From Lethocerus indicus (lineage: Eukaryota; Arthropoda; Insecta; Hemiptera; Belostomatidae): a stretch of 64,000 nt of DNA. The notes below the pieces were generated by a model. It was not told the origin of the DNA, did not search any database, and saw nothing but the letters and a program-made list of their open reading frames with translations. Numbering within the stretch: position 1 is the stretch's first letter; the number at the start of each line of letters is the position of its first letter. Location of the stretch: positions 310,001 to 374,000 of the forward strand of contig JACDQD010000105.1 of the NCBI GenBank assembly GCA_019843655.1. The letters run 5' to 3'. The position numbers were made by a program, and so were the translations under genes. Below are positions 11,620 through 24,854 of the stretch, in pieces.

Positions 11620-14600
11620 AATATAGTAAGGTACACATATCATGTATAGTTGTGAAAGCACTACACTATTTAAAGTAATTTACATTTTCTATAATGAATA
11701 TAGTTGCTCTCGAGAATTTCGCCCTGAATTCTTACAAACTACGATTTCTACCCGGTTAGTATTTCGCCGTCTGGAGTGAAAATGGAGTGTAAAAAGTATA
11801 TCTATTTTTACATAGGGGCCTCAATATGTTGTGGACGGGCGGATCTTCCGGTTTCGAGGTCGAGGGACATTGGCGCCGGCCCACAAAAGATATGAACAGA
11901 AATTCCGTTGCGTCTCACCGGCTCCAAAACCCTTCAAAGTCGCTGTCCTCTCACTTTATTGCCTTCCCCGATATTCGGCCCCCACAATACCCTTTTTTTC
12001 ATATCTACACCCCGTTGTGCTAACACGTATTATACTTCCCCCATAAGAAACCCCCCCTCACGAACCGAATGGAGTGGGATAGAAGGAGGAAACTCATTTG
12101 AAAATTGCTTACTTCGGTTATTATCAACGTCTGGTTAATATTTACACGTCACGATGGTAATTGGGTGGGTATAAGATAATGAAAATATTTAAAGGAATAC
12201 CCATAAATTGGTTAAATTAAAATGGAAATTTTCGGTATTTACTTGGCTGAGACTAATATGAGGTTTGAATTGCCGGATTGTCAAGGAACTGCAGGACGTC
12301 AACGTCAACGCGGGAAGAATTGCCTTCGGAAGTGGAAACCCTATTGTAGTCTGCCTTTTTCCCATCCCGAACTGCGCTCAGTCACAACAAACGTTCCCGC
12401 AGAAGGGGGGGGTGTAGGGGGAAGCTAAAGCTAAAAAACACGCAAGAAAGGTCAAAATAAATGAGAACACACACGGGGGCTGGTGGGGTGGCAGTTGGGA
12501 TGGGGGGGGTTTGGTTTCGGAAGAACGGAAACCGAACGGCGTACATTGGGCACCGGAAGTTGAAAGGCGGTTGATTTATTCTGTGAGCCCGCCACCGGGA
12601 AAACCGGGATATCACTTCCTGTTTCGAGCCTCCTTCCTCCCACAGGAAAACAACTCTTTCTTCCATCTTCGGATGGCTTATGCTAACCGACCGCCCGTGA
12701 CACCGAATGGAATGCCGACAGCATAAACAACTTTGCGCATAAAGGACTAGAAAGGAATTGTCGCCTGTGCCTTCTTATTTTGTTCTCCGTATTCTCAGTG
12801 TATTCTACAAAGAAGTATAAATTAACAGGATTTGAATATTATAATGTTGTTATAATCATTCATTAGTTTCGACAATAGAACGTGAAGGCGAGGTAGCGGC
12901 TCTTCGTTACAGTAATAAAACATTTATCTTCCGTAATTTTTAGAATTTAAAACCACATATTATTTTCATCGTGTATCTTCGTACTACTCCCAGGAATTTA
13001 TTAATTAAACCGGTGAAAATAAAGTACTCTATTTTTAGAGATTATGTTTCATATCGACGCAATATTTTTAATGTTATCTTCCTCGAAGCTACTGACAGTC
13101 TAGTTACTCGGAATTTTATGTTAATGAAGCTCCCGCCTCCGAAACTTCAATATGTTCGGCTCATCAACTTTTCTTTGAGGTAAAACTGACTGCGGGAACT
13201 GAGGCGAGCGCCGGTGGCCGTCATAAATGGCTGGATACTAAACTGTTCGGGCTCGGTACGTCTAAGTGGGCCTTAACGACGCGCTGTTTTCGGAGAACGC
13301 GGAAGCGGGGCGTAAAATTTTTCTTAGGCGGGCCAATTTCTAGCCTACGGCGGCGGAACCGAAAGCCCGTGAAAAGCCTATTTTTCCGAGCGGAAGTGGG
13401 CCGTATCGACTTGCCGGCAAAGTCTTTTCGCCGGTGCCCGCAGTGGAGGTTGAGGCCTGGAAAGTTTATGAAAAAGGACGGGCGCCAGGGCACAATATGC
13501 CTCGGCCGGCCTAAACGGAAACCCAGCCGGGGCCAGCTATCATCAACGCCCGCACAAACCGCACCCCTAACAGTCACTAGCACCGGAACATTTTTCACCC
13601 ATTCAAAACACTTCTTTCTGAATCTTCTCCGTAGCATGTTTATTTACCAAGCCTGGAATACAATATATAACCAGAGTTGCCAGAATATGCTTTAATTTTT
13701 GACTGCAACTATTAATTCTGATGTCAGTATAAATTTTTCAATATCATATCTTGTCACTCCTTTCCTCAAAATTATTACATTTATATTACAGTAATTATAC
13801 CAATTATTCGTATTTTAATGTGTAATTCATTGATAGAAAATGTACGAATTAGTAACAATTATACACATTCAATACATTCTGAATTAATGGAAGGATTCAT
13901 TCCGCCCGTATTAAATATCTTCCATTACACAGTCACATAATATCGAGCAGTTATTCCATTTCAGAAATGACCGTTGAGTATTCTGGATAAATTTTTCCAT
14001 ACTCGGATTATCGTTTATTTTAAAACTGTATTACCCTCAAATCGAATTATAACGGTAAACTATAGTATTACTGAGTAGAACAAATTCATTTTGTATTATC
14101 ACGCGATTTTTCGTGTCAGTTACGTGCAAATAAATATTGATTACAAGTTTTTTGTTTCCATTTAATGTAATCTACACGTTTTGACGCAAAACTTCCCTTT
14201 CAGATACACGATCAACGACCGTTTCCAAAGGGTCGGCCCATAAAAAGGAATGAATTGTGAAAATTTTAAACATAGACTGTTTAAAACTTGAAAAAAAAGT
14301 CCCATTTAAGGTTAACAGAGATTGCTTTGAAACCCAATAACCGCTAATGCGGGTTGGCGCTCGCTCGACAACGAAATATCAAAAGCAGTGGACGGGCAAA
14401 GGCTCTGCTTTATATTTTTTCTTGTTTCAACCGAATAAGATATTCACCGCGATGTAATGTCCCTCCCTCTTCTTGAGCATTCGGAGCCGCAAAATGCGCC
14501 CGCTTTTCCATTCGGCAATTTTCTTCCCGATGGATTTTTTCGCCCCCTTCTGATTTAAAAAATAAAAAAATAACAGGGGACGAGAAAATAGCGAGAAAAG

Positions 14601-15217
14601 CAATGAGTGCCCTCGATTACATTAGGGCCTAACTGCTCTTCCTTTTGGAGATTCTCCACTTATAAAACCTCCTAACAACTTTGTTTCTCCCTTAATTATT
14701 TGTAGCACTACCTATATTACATCGATTTCTGTTATTGCAATTAAAACATTTCGAACATTAGAAAATAATATGCGATATTATGCAATCGAGATAATATAAA
14801 GTATCAGTATAAATTATCGTCAGGGTGATTAATTATATTGAGTATTATAACAAAATAATATGAAAATAAAAAATAATACGATCTCGGTAACTCAGTCTAA
14901 TATATTGGGGAGTGAACTTAGGTCCAACAATTCATCGATGAATAGATTGGTTTTTACATTTGTATAGATTAGATAATAAAAATAAAATAATATTTGCGAA
15001 TATAATTTTTACTTGTTCACAACGATGGATCATTTTACCCTAATTATTTTATTCCCAATTGGACGGTCTTTATTATTAACGATAGGAATTTTTTTTAATT
15101 TACCTTTTCTCTGTGTTGGTGCCATAATGAAAAAACCGGGTACTTGCCGTGAATGAAAAGGGAAAACCGTCCCAGCATCGCGGCTTCCGGGGCAAAGCTT
15201 TCTTGTCACGTATACAT

Positions 15218-15252
15218 TTTCTTAATTAAGAAACCCCGAAATTATTCGGGGT
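15218..15252. other. Two abutting palindromes
   Basis: TTTCTTAATTAAGAAA (15218-15233) is a perfect 16-bp palindrome. It shares one base with a hairpin made of ACCCCGAA, loop ATTA, and TTCGGGGT (15233-15252). Confidence 0.8.
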
Positions 15253-16488
15253 GGTGGGGGGAGGCCGCCTTTAAATTTGACCCCCTTCCCGGTCTTATGA
15301 GACGGTTAATATAGTCGAAATGTTTATCCCATATTTCAAGCCCGGGAAGACATCCATTTTGGGGCTCGGTCTGAGAGGGTGCGGCGTTGGTGAAACATGT
15401 AACTTAACAAGCGGCTGAAATTGAGCCGTTGCTCTAAAATGTCGCTGACTTGTCTTTATTATCGTGTTGTCTTTACAGTGTGGGGAGGGCGCGGACTTAT
15501 CCTGATAGTATTGGAACAATATCTGTCAATTAAACTTTATAAACTTCAAAAAACCTTCGTATCTGTACACCACTTTAAGTAGCTGAAATAACTATCGGTC
15601 AATTTTCAGCTTTTAGTGTCTGTTAAGACCTACTGAAGCTATTATAATAAAATATTATTTACCAGTTTAACCCTCGCAATTGTAAAATAAAATTTGTGGT
15701 TCGATCACAGATCATGTGTAGTTTAACGTGAAAATACGTAATAAAATTTATTGCGGCGGCAATCAAATAATGGGGAATTTTAAAGCTGCAATTATTTTCG
15801 GCGGTGGCCGCAGAGTCGCCTCTCTCAAGGTTTAATGGCCATTCGGAATTTTAATACTAGGCCTTTAGTATTTATGTGCTCATTGTATATTTATATAAAT
15901 TTCTAGCTACATTCTAATATTCCTTCGGCAATTTCTTTTATAGTTGTAAATCAGATAGAGGACATTGTAGTCAATTTTTTTGTATACCTTTCAATTCTAA
16001 ATTGAAACATCATTACGAAGCATTAAAGTTAGATAATACGTAAATTGTACATTATCTATATTTATACATAAAAATGTTTAAAAATGTATGTGCTTGAATT
16101 TATAATATATTAAGATTTGCTATAATGAGCGCTATGTTCGTACTTTATCCTAAAAATAAAATATTTGTATTAGAAAAAATTTAAAAAGATTGGTTCTCAG
16201 GGTCGATTCTCTTCTCTCTAGTCGCTCAAGGATTGTTGGTGGACAAGTCATGTTCTGACCATTAATCTTTCCTGTCGAGGATTACTCACCCTTCGCGACT
16301 TTCCTCTTTGAGTTTTCCAAACTCTTATAATTTGTTGAATAATCCCTCAACGGGAACTTGAGCAATAGCTTCGGAGATCTGGGATTGGAGTTTGAAAAAT
16401 GTCGGATTTCTTTGGAAGCTTTTTCTATATTATTCATTGGACGTTCCAATAGCATCCGGAAGAACTATAACTCAAGTCGCTATTTATT

Positions 16489-16490
<2 letters not shown>

Positions 16491-16529
<39 letters not shown>
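16491..16529. repeat. (TA)n microsatellite, about 39 bp
   Basis: This is a second perfect TA dinucleotide tract, slightly longer than the one at 7.05 kb. It lies in unique-looking sequence on both sides. Confidence 0.97.
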
Positions 16530-16536
<7 letters not shown>

Positions 16537-18331
16537 TTGAACTAGGTAAAGTGAGAGAATACTTTGTAGAGAACCAAAACGTTTCAGTCCCAGCAGAAGG
16601 ATTAGGCGAAAACGGCGTCAGTTGATACTACACCAGCCTTACACGTTTGGCGGGTTAGTATGTCTTTAAGTTGCGCGCCGTCTTTCTTGTAAATAAATGA
16701 GTAAACAAATTATTCTCAATATTTTGTTAACGAGAAATAACAGTTTTAATCACTGAACTGAGACATATCGCAATTAATCAATAATGGGATTATATTTGTG
16801 TCTGTTCAAATAAGATTTAATTCGGATTTAACTTAATTTTTCTGGTAGACATTACGAAATTATTATGAATATTCTAATTATGAATAATAAATCGATTCTC
16901 CGTAATGAATAATGTCTAAAATAGAGCATTTTAAACGACCGGGTGACATTCAGAAAAAACCCCCTCCAGCGAATGCAATATCTACTCAATTGTCCTTTTT
17001 TCACCCTATTTTTTGTCGTCTATTGCAGATATAGGTCTATCTCGGAAAAAAAATTATACTATTGTGTCTGGTCACTAGGACAGCCTATTGTGCAGCTGGC
17101 TGTTATGAGTTGGGAGGTGACAACACAATGCAATTTGCCCGACAATATAATACCACGGGAATGATTTATAGGCTTCACTGCGCAGAATTTCGCCATCCCT
17201 TCAACTTATCTCCCTATCAGAAAGTATTGATTTATAAACTGTTAGCGGTGGATTTATCGATTATTTTTCTTTTTAATTATCCCTTTTGAATAAACGTTCT
17301 TGGTATCATATTTGCAAACTAATTATCAGATACAATAGTCAGGTAATTCCTGTATAAAAGAGCTAGAATATACTTACATAATAATCTCAAATGAGACAAA
17401 TTTTTTTTAATTTAAGGGTTTCATAATCGATTGAATTTCATTTGATAATTCAAAATTGTCGTAATAAAATTAATATTGTCGAACAGTTCGTTCGGCATTG
17501 AGTACAATGACACATATACCGACGCCAATGCGTCAATGGTTGCCCGTTGGTGTGGATTATTGAGCGGTTCATTATTAGACCGATGCTGAAAGGGGCCTGA
17601 GGAATTGGTTATGGTTAAGGGATGATAGTTTGGAGGGTAAGTGCGGACGGACTGAGGTGGACGGAGCGCTTTATTATAGTTGCCGCTTATCACAGTTCCC
17701 CAGCCTGACCGCCGCTCTGATTATCACAAACACCGCCTCCGACAAAGGGCTTTCCCTATTGTTCAAATTTCAAATGTTGATTCAAACCGATGAGTTTTGT
17801 CAATCTGTTCTACTATCCTAGTCCTCAGTATAGTCCTCCAAATAATGCGCTCTGTCTAGTGGACACTACTCCTATAATGTAGTTAATAGGATTTTTTAGA
17901 ATTTGTGTTATATAATAGAAACTCAGTTTTCAATCTTTTGTATATTTAAACAAGTATAGCACTGAAATTTATATATCACGAAATATACAAAATAATTAAC
18001 AAGGTAAATGTTCCTATAACTATATTTTAAGGATTTTAAAAGGGATTTTAAGGATTGTCTATAATTCTGTCTTATATTAGCATTATTATAATCCTAGTGC
18101 GAGTCTGTTGTGGAATCATTCTTGTCATATAGGAATATGTCATATGGGCTCGGTGTACCATTAAAGTCATAAACGGAAATAATGAAACAATAAGTGGCCG
18201 TAATAAAATATTTCCCCACCGCCTCATTCTGTTTCGAGTAGTGTTCCGGCGAAATTGAGAACTGTCTCTTGGCCGGAAGTGAAATATATCCGCAAGTTCG
18301 TTAAAAGCTTCCCCTTGTTTCTACTACTTTT

Positions 18332-18385
18332 TTCCTCCTCCTCCTCCTCCTCCTCATCCTCCTCCCACTCCTCCTCATCCTCCCG
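18332..18385. repeat. (TCC)n trinucleotide tract
   Basis: TCC/CTC units run for about 50 bp with a few A and AC interruptions. The pyrimidine-only strand bias is strong. Confidence 0.92.
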
Positions 18386-18780
18386 ACGCCCCGGAAACTC
18401 AACTTAGGCCCCCTTGCCCAACCCACTTTTCTTTCGACAGTAAATTTCCCGATATTGCTAACTCGATTGATGAAAACTTGGACTTCTTTAGGATTCCATT
18501 TGAAAAAGAAAACGCTCGAATTTAAACCTGTCTACTGAATTGTTTGGTCACTTTTTCATTATCTTTTAATACTTAGACTATGCATATCGACTTTAGAACA
18601 TTTGAAGAGAAATGTATTTTGTAATATTCTCCCAATAACAGTGATACGAATTTTGAGTGGAATAATTTATCAATACGAAAAATATCAAACTCTTTTAAAA
18701 TGAGAAGCTCGCAAGTAAAGAATTATTTACGTCAACACTTGTAAAAAATCGCATTAAATTTCCGAGCGCCCTAATTCAAT

Positions 18781-18816
18781 ACTGTAATAACAACGGTGAC
18801 TGTAATAACACCGCTC
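18781..18816. repeat. Tandem duplicated 18-mer
   Basis: Two adjacent units both begin ACTGTAATAACA and match at 15 of 18 bases. Confidence 0.8.
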
Positions 18817-21800
18817 CTGTAGAAATAAAATAGGAGATATAAATCCTAGAAAAATAAGGGCGCTGTTATAAATTGAGGTTGGTCGCGGGATTCCGCCGCC
18901 TCACTAGACTCTGATTTATGGCCCACCAATAAATAAGTTTGGTCGCTGTCCTCCAGACTAACTTTTCATAAATGGTTATTTGAGCGTGTCCTCTCACAAT
19001 GCCGGAATAGAAAATATCTAATTGCAATCTCAGATGCCGCTCACCTGGCCAAATTAGCATTGAATGAACTCGTTGACATTTGAAACTGATTGCAATTTAA
19101 CAATATTAAAACAGCGAAACAGAAATATTTCGGAGATTGCCCTCTAGTCTCGTCAGTTCGCCCTGTAGTATTCAACGCACCCAACATTTTTGGACCTCCA
19201 TATCAGTTATGAGTAGGTGTAAATTTCAAAGAAATCAATCATCCTGCTTTTACGTTTCTCCGAAAGTTATTTATTGTTTTAGAATAAGTCATATAACGCT
19301 TTAGGTACTGATGTTGGGTCCAAATCAGTTGCGAAATTTTCTCTGAGACATGAATTCAGAATGGGGCACGCGCTTTCTACTCCCGCTTTCGGAACGGTCT
19401 ACGCATTTTTCTTCTGTCTCCGTCTCGGTTCGAACGCAAATAGGGGGACGGTGTAGGATGCAGAAATTTGGAGGCCCGGGCCCTGTGCCACTGTAAACGG
19501 ACTCGGCGACGGCGAGGGGTGCTGATTCCGAAAACAATTTAAATGGAAATTCTGGAAGGGGTCGAATGGGGGTGGTGGAACGGGGGCGCAAATTGTACGA
19601 AGGAAGGGGCCCCGACACGCGCCCTCAGTCTCCCTTTGTTTTTTCGCCAGCTAACAACTGCCGCGTTCATTCGCGTCATTAACATATTGAAAGCTTGTAT
19701 AGTAGTCAACCTGGTGGACAAGATTTTGCCTTCCCCCGCTTCCTAGTTTTTATATGAGACACTGGAATATTTCTAACAATAAAATTGAATCTAGTTTCCG
19801 CAATCATAAGGTTGCGTTAAAAATTGTGTAAGAACAACTACGCCGAATGTAAGAACAGGTTCCTTTAGAATAGTGTAGTCTCGGTGCAAAGTATGTGTGT
19901 ATGTATATTATGGCGACGGTATGAAAACAATAGACACTCCATTTATATAAAAGAAAGACGAATTCGGGTGTCAATAAGGTATCCAGTTCTCACTTCAAGT
20001 CGGAATAAATTCCAAAACTGAATTACACCACAAGGCAAATATTCATTGAGGCCGGAATAAAGGAACTAGTAAGAGGTGGAACCTATTAACACAATGGACG
20101 ATACATCATCTGTAAATGAAAACGTGTACCAATATAAAAGTTATTTAAATAACGTATCGATATTGCCCTTATATGTTCAGTGTACATAGGAATGTAGTAT
20201 GGTGGAATGTTTTATATGGAGTGAAGTTAGTGTTGAGTAGCGCGAGCCCCGATTTGTGTTTGGCACTTATTATAAGTAGGATATTGAAGGGCACTTGTCC
20301 CCGTCGTTATCAGAAGGGATTCCCTTCGTTAGCGGCCCACTTGACTCAGTGTGCGCAAGCAAGTTGCACAGCTCTAGTTCTCCGCCGTGTGGATTGTCGA
20401 GGGAAACCGTCCCCGCGGTTTCATTCCTAGTTTGGCCCATTGAGCACCCGACCCCGGGGGCTCTTGTCGTCCATCGATTACTACCGGAACAACACCTTTG
20501 ATTCGTGGAGTATTTCGTGGTTATATCACTGTGCTCAACTTCAGGGTATTTTGACATGAGTCTATCCTTCTGCGAAAGTATAATTATAATATTCAAATTC
20601 TACGCATTTTGTTTAGAATTATCAAATTCTCATTATATATATTAGATGTGAAAGAATGAATATCAATCAATGTGATCCTGAAATTACTTAGGCTGCCAGT
20701 ACAATAAAACAATGTATTTTGAACTAAGTACCAAAAATGATTAGCATAAATAAGTATTCCTTGCATCTTATATATTATTTACTATTTTCCCGTAAATTTA
20801 AATTATATTCTCCAATTCTTATTTTTGTCTTCATAATTTAGTGTAGACGTGAAAATTCGATCTTCGATCATGTCCACTGAAATTACGTAGGAACGTTCGG
20901 ATTATTAGCTTTTCGAATGTCGGAAGGCAAAAAGGTATCGCCCTTCAATCAAGAGCCGCTTAATAAAGTTTAGCTAAATGTAATGTCGGGCGGGATGGGG
21001 GAGCAATTAATTATCTGACCCTTCGGTAATGGACCGATAGATAGCCCTTCAGTCTGCCCCTCTTTTAACCACCGGTCAAAGTCCCTATCCCGGCCGACTT
21101 TTCGCATAACGTTTCGTGCTCTTCCTATTAGCCCAAATGGGCAATTTAACTGGGTGCAATAGCTCATAACTCAATATAACCTCTGTGCAATTTTGAAACG
21201 TCGACAATATCATATATGACATTCTCAACACACGAAGGCGATCAAATATTTAACAGGAGTTACATCTCATGTAAATAATAATCGCTGATATCGATGGTTT
21301 AAACCATTATATTTCAGAAAAGTGTATGAAATGGCTATACCAGGACGGTTCTAGTCGAGGATCAAGTCCAGTACACTCATTAAAATTAAGTTTGGCAGTT
21401 TGTTGCGTATCTATGATTGGAGGTGTAAAATATGCATTTAATTATTAAAAATCGTTGTTCTCCTGCTATTCCCCGAGTTCCAAAATCATCATCTATAATT
21501 GTTCGCCAGTTATTGGCAATTTGGTGTGCGAGTATTCATTCTTGGTTTAGGTCCTAAACGGAAAGAGCAGCAAAAATATTGCGAGCAAGTAGAGACACAG
21601 GGGGAATCACATACAAGGAAAAAAATTAATTTATACCCCGCGCAATGTGATCGTCCTAGAAAAACTCAGGCGTAAATGCATGTTAATTACAATAGCTCCC
21701 GGAGGGTGCCTAATAATGCGAGCCCGAGAAGGAGAGGGGCTGAATCAGATTAATCCGTTGTGTAAACTCGGAGATTGAGATAAACTGAGAGGGAGCGGAG

Positions 21801-22440
21801 GTCGACGAGGGCCGTACAGATATGATAATTAGCCGGCTATCCCACTTTAATTGCTACGCTCCGATTAACGTGGGACGCGGGGTAGTTTTTTTTTATACTA
21901 ACCGCCCCCTAACACCAACCCTTTTCCCTGAATTAACTCCCTTCGACCGCGTAGGGGTGGGCCTAAATAAAGTTTTTCTAACGCTTGTTGCAAATGAATT
22001 CCGCACGCAGAGTAAAGACTAGCGTGAGGAACCAAAATCGGTCCGTCATATTATCAAAGCACTCCCCTCATTTATGCCGAAAAACACTATTGTTAGTTCG
22101 ATTCTTCAATATTTTAACGAGTTTGATGAAATTGCAGTTTTATTTCTCGAACTTAAGTACTTGTGTAACGTTTTTCTCAAAAATAATTTAGTATTGAAAA
22201 CGTTAGGGGTTATAGGAAGGCGTATATGACAAAAAAAACATCGTTTTTCGGATAATATTCTGACCTATATATAAAAATAGGTTATCGTATTATGGGTAAA
22301 GCCTAGCCTGTCCCTATAAGGAATGTAGCAAAATGGTAATAGGGGCGGCTGGGGGGAATATGTTTGCAAATGCGGTTACGCCATCGGTGTAATAAAACGT
22401 GGATGGTCAGCTTTCCGCCGTCGTATAGTATCTTCCCTCC

Positions 22441-22475
22441 ACACACACACACACACACACGCACTCGCACACACA
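22441..22475. repeat. (AC)10 microsatellite with degenerate extension
   Basis: Ten perfect AC units are followed by a CA-rich tail interrupted by GCACTCG. The tract abuts a pyrimidine-rich stretch on its left. Confidence 0.95.
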
Positions 22476-23070
22476 TCACGACGATTCCAAACCTCGGCTA
22501 AAAACTGCAATGTATCACACTACCCTCCACCCCCCATCCACCCCTCTTTTTGCCTGTATGAATTATGTATCTGGGTGTATTCCTGAGCCGGCCAGATACA
22601 TAAATAGAGGAATCCCGGGCTCTTCGTGCAGTCACGATCCGCATATCTGTATCTGCGGTACACTCTCTACACCGGTGGACGGACCCACCACGAGGCCCAA
22701 TCGTCCTGCAAATTTTATAAGTAAGGAATTTATTTCGGTTAGAATTTTTTGTTCCAAAATATGACCTGTATCTTGAAGCTGGTTGGTGCATTCATAGAAT
22801 TTCCTTTATCAATTTTAATTGATTAACTATTCATCTGTTATATAAGTGTATACATAACTCACCCATATGGATTATGAGTTTTCTTTTTTCCTTCCTTATA
22901 TTTTCTGTCTTTTACCTCTTATTTACTGGTGGTTGGAAATAATGGTGTTCACTGAGCCTGTATGTGTGTGTACATGTCTTCGTTTGTGTCTGTGCGACGC
23001 AATAAGACGTCTTCCAATTTGACCAGGACCTCGAGGACTCTCATTTTGGGGGAACTTACGAGTTTGTTTT

Positions 23071-23106
23071 GTGTACATGTGTGTGTGTACGTGTGTGTGT
23101 GTGTAC
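23071..23106. repeat. GT-rich imperfect microsatellite
   Basis: GT dinucleotides are interrupted by TACA and TAC steps. A CA-rich tract follows about 105 bp downstream in complementary orientation. Confidence 0.92.
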
Positions 23107-23210
23107 GGAGGGGGTGTAAGTAAGTAAGAGTGTGTGAGAGAGAGAGGGAAAAAGAATAAAGGAGGAGGGATGCAGGTTTAATCTGAAGATGGCCCTAGGG
23201 ACACTAACAG

Positions 23211-23263
23211 GCATACAGGCGCACACACGGGCGCACACAGGCACGCACACATACACAGACACA
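23211..23263. repeat. CA-rich imperfect microsatellite
   Basis: CA/GCACA units are interrupted by GG and GC steps. The tract is complementary in content to the GT-rich tract at 23071-23106, so the pair could fold back on itself. Confidence 0.88.
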
Positions 23264-24831
23264 TGGGGACCCTGCTGCCAGAAGGGTCGGTCAAACAACG
23301 AGTATTTCTCGCCTCAGACTCATGTGTTCTTAAGAATATCTCCGAGAAAAATACATTTAAACAATCCCGGATATATACGAAAATTAAGAGATTGAAATAT
23401 GCACTGCCAAACCAACATCCATTAACGCAATTACAATAATATCAGATGGTTCCGAATGATATTAATGAGTGCCAAATGGGCGTTTCTCTGTCTAGTTTAT
23501 TTCAAGTTGAAGGACCATGAACCTTGTAGGAAGGTAGGTCAAGGGGATCTTGTAGCATCCTCGTTGCCGGCAGCAATCTTCCGAGAAAAGTTTCTTTTTT
23601 TGACTGTCATTAGCACCGTCAACGATTCAGTCCGTCTTTTCTAGGGATTTAAAATTGTCGGGGGGACCAATACAAATGAATTCCAAAAATCAGAAGGAAC
23701 GTGCAATTTCAACACGAAGTGAGAAGATCATGTGCCACTCGCAGTTCAATAAGATATAATATTATCCCAGACTAATGAAATTTTTTTTTTCGTACAATCA
23801 ACTACTTATAGTTATTAGTACAGTGGCAATGGAAGTAATGAAAGTGTTGCTTGATGGAATTATCAAATATGACTATTTTATAAATTAACATATTATGATC
23901 GTTCAAAAAATTAAATTCAAAAGTGGTTTTACAACACACACATTTAGGAATAAACACGGAGGGTGGACTGAAAATCATCGGACTGTAAGTGGGGCCCAAG
24001 CCAGCGTTATAAGTGGACACCGATCGAGGAATCGGAGCTTGACGAGTATTGATAAGGAGGGTCCCCCGAGATAGCGCAGCGCGGGGCCGGGTAGGGGATG
24101 GGGGATGGGGGAAAGTGAAATACGTAATGGGGAGACAGATGGGAGGGATAATTTGTGAGGCTTGGGGTCGGTGGACTGGCTGTGACTACCTGTTCCCAAG
24201 CCCCCTTCTAATCACTCCCCCATTCAGCCTCTTTTCCACCCCCCTGTCGAGCATTCAATCGCCGCAAACCTCCCCCAACCCTGACTTTCCCAGCTACTGA
24301 GCCATATACACAATATAGAGAAAGTATTGTGCTCGAAGAGTGGCTTCGGATCGTAAGTAGGGGCTGATTAAAATCAAGGGCGCCCTCCTTGGGGGACAAA
24401 ATCCGGGGAAAATACGGTCTGTTATGACATATCGGAAATAATGATTTTCAGATTCCTCGAGGATGTAGACTTATCGAAGCTCATTTTAGTTTTCTGGTTA
24501 TAATGGTAATTCCGAGTTATTCAAATCTGTATTTCAAAATGACCTAAATATATGTCTCAATTGGCCATAATTAATCAGAGGTTTACAAGTACTTCATTCC
24601 TTCATAAGTTGCGAGATAATCAATCGTACATATCTTCCTGCTTACTATTTTCCAGCCCGAAATAAAATGTTGTTTCCGATTAATTATTTGGGCCGATCTA
24701 CACATCTAAAATAATAACGTAAAGTACTAAACTAGAATCTATATTTTTCAGAATATTTAACTTTGAAATCATGGAAATGATCACATGATTTGATAGAATA
24801 AGAGGCAGAATTGTTTGCAATATCGCGCTAC

Positions 24832-24854
24832 TTAGTGCATATTTAGTGCATATT
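24832..24854. repeat. Tandem duplicated TTAGTGCATAT
   Basis: Two adjacent copies of an 11-mer containing TGCATAT, a POU-like core, are visible. Binding is not shown by sequence alone. Confidence 0.8.

Larger units (their letters stand above)
7084..16490. other. Noncoding stretch
   Basis: No gene is recognised. The part from 7.1 to 10.2 kb is AT-rich and nearly featureless apart from small duplications. GC-rich blocks occur at about 10930-11330, 11820-12700, 13190-13600, 14460-14560 and 15230-15500. The block at 13.2-13.6 kb is open on both strands at once, which reflects its composition rather than coding. Confidence 0.55.
16530..22440. other. Noncoding stretch
   Basis: No gene is recognised. 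GC-richer patches lie near 17570-17760, 18300-18420, 19350-19740, 20280-20470 and 20980-21130. A good isolated donor-like site (GGAGG then GTAAGT) sits at 17634-17642, but the sequence before it carries several stops and has no convincing acceptor, so no exon is called. Confidence 0.55.

Noticed and set aside
13221..13695. 138-codon minus-strand frame overlapping a 108-codon plus-strand frame
   Set aside because: Simultaneous openness on both strands points to GC-rich composition. No domain was recognised.
17480..17642. Strong donor-like GGAGG/GTAAGT on the plus strand
   Set aside because: The sequence before it contains several stops and no acceptor, so no exon can be built.
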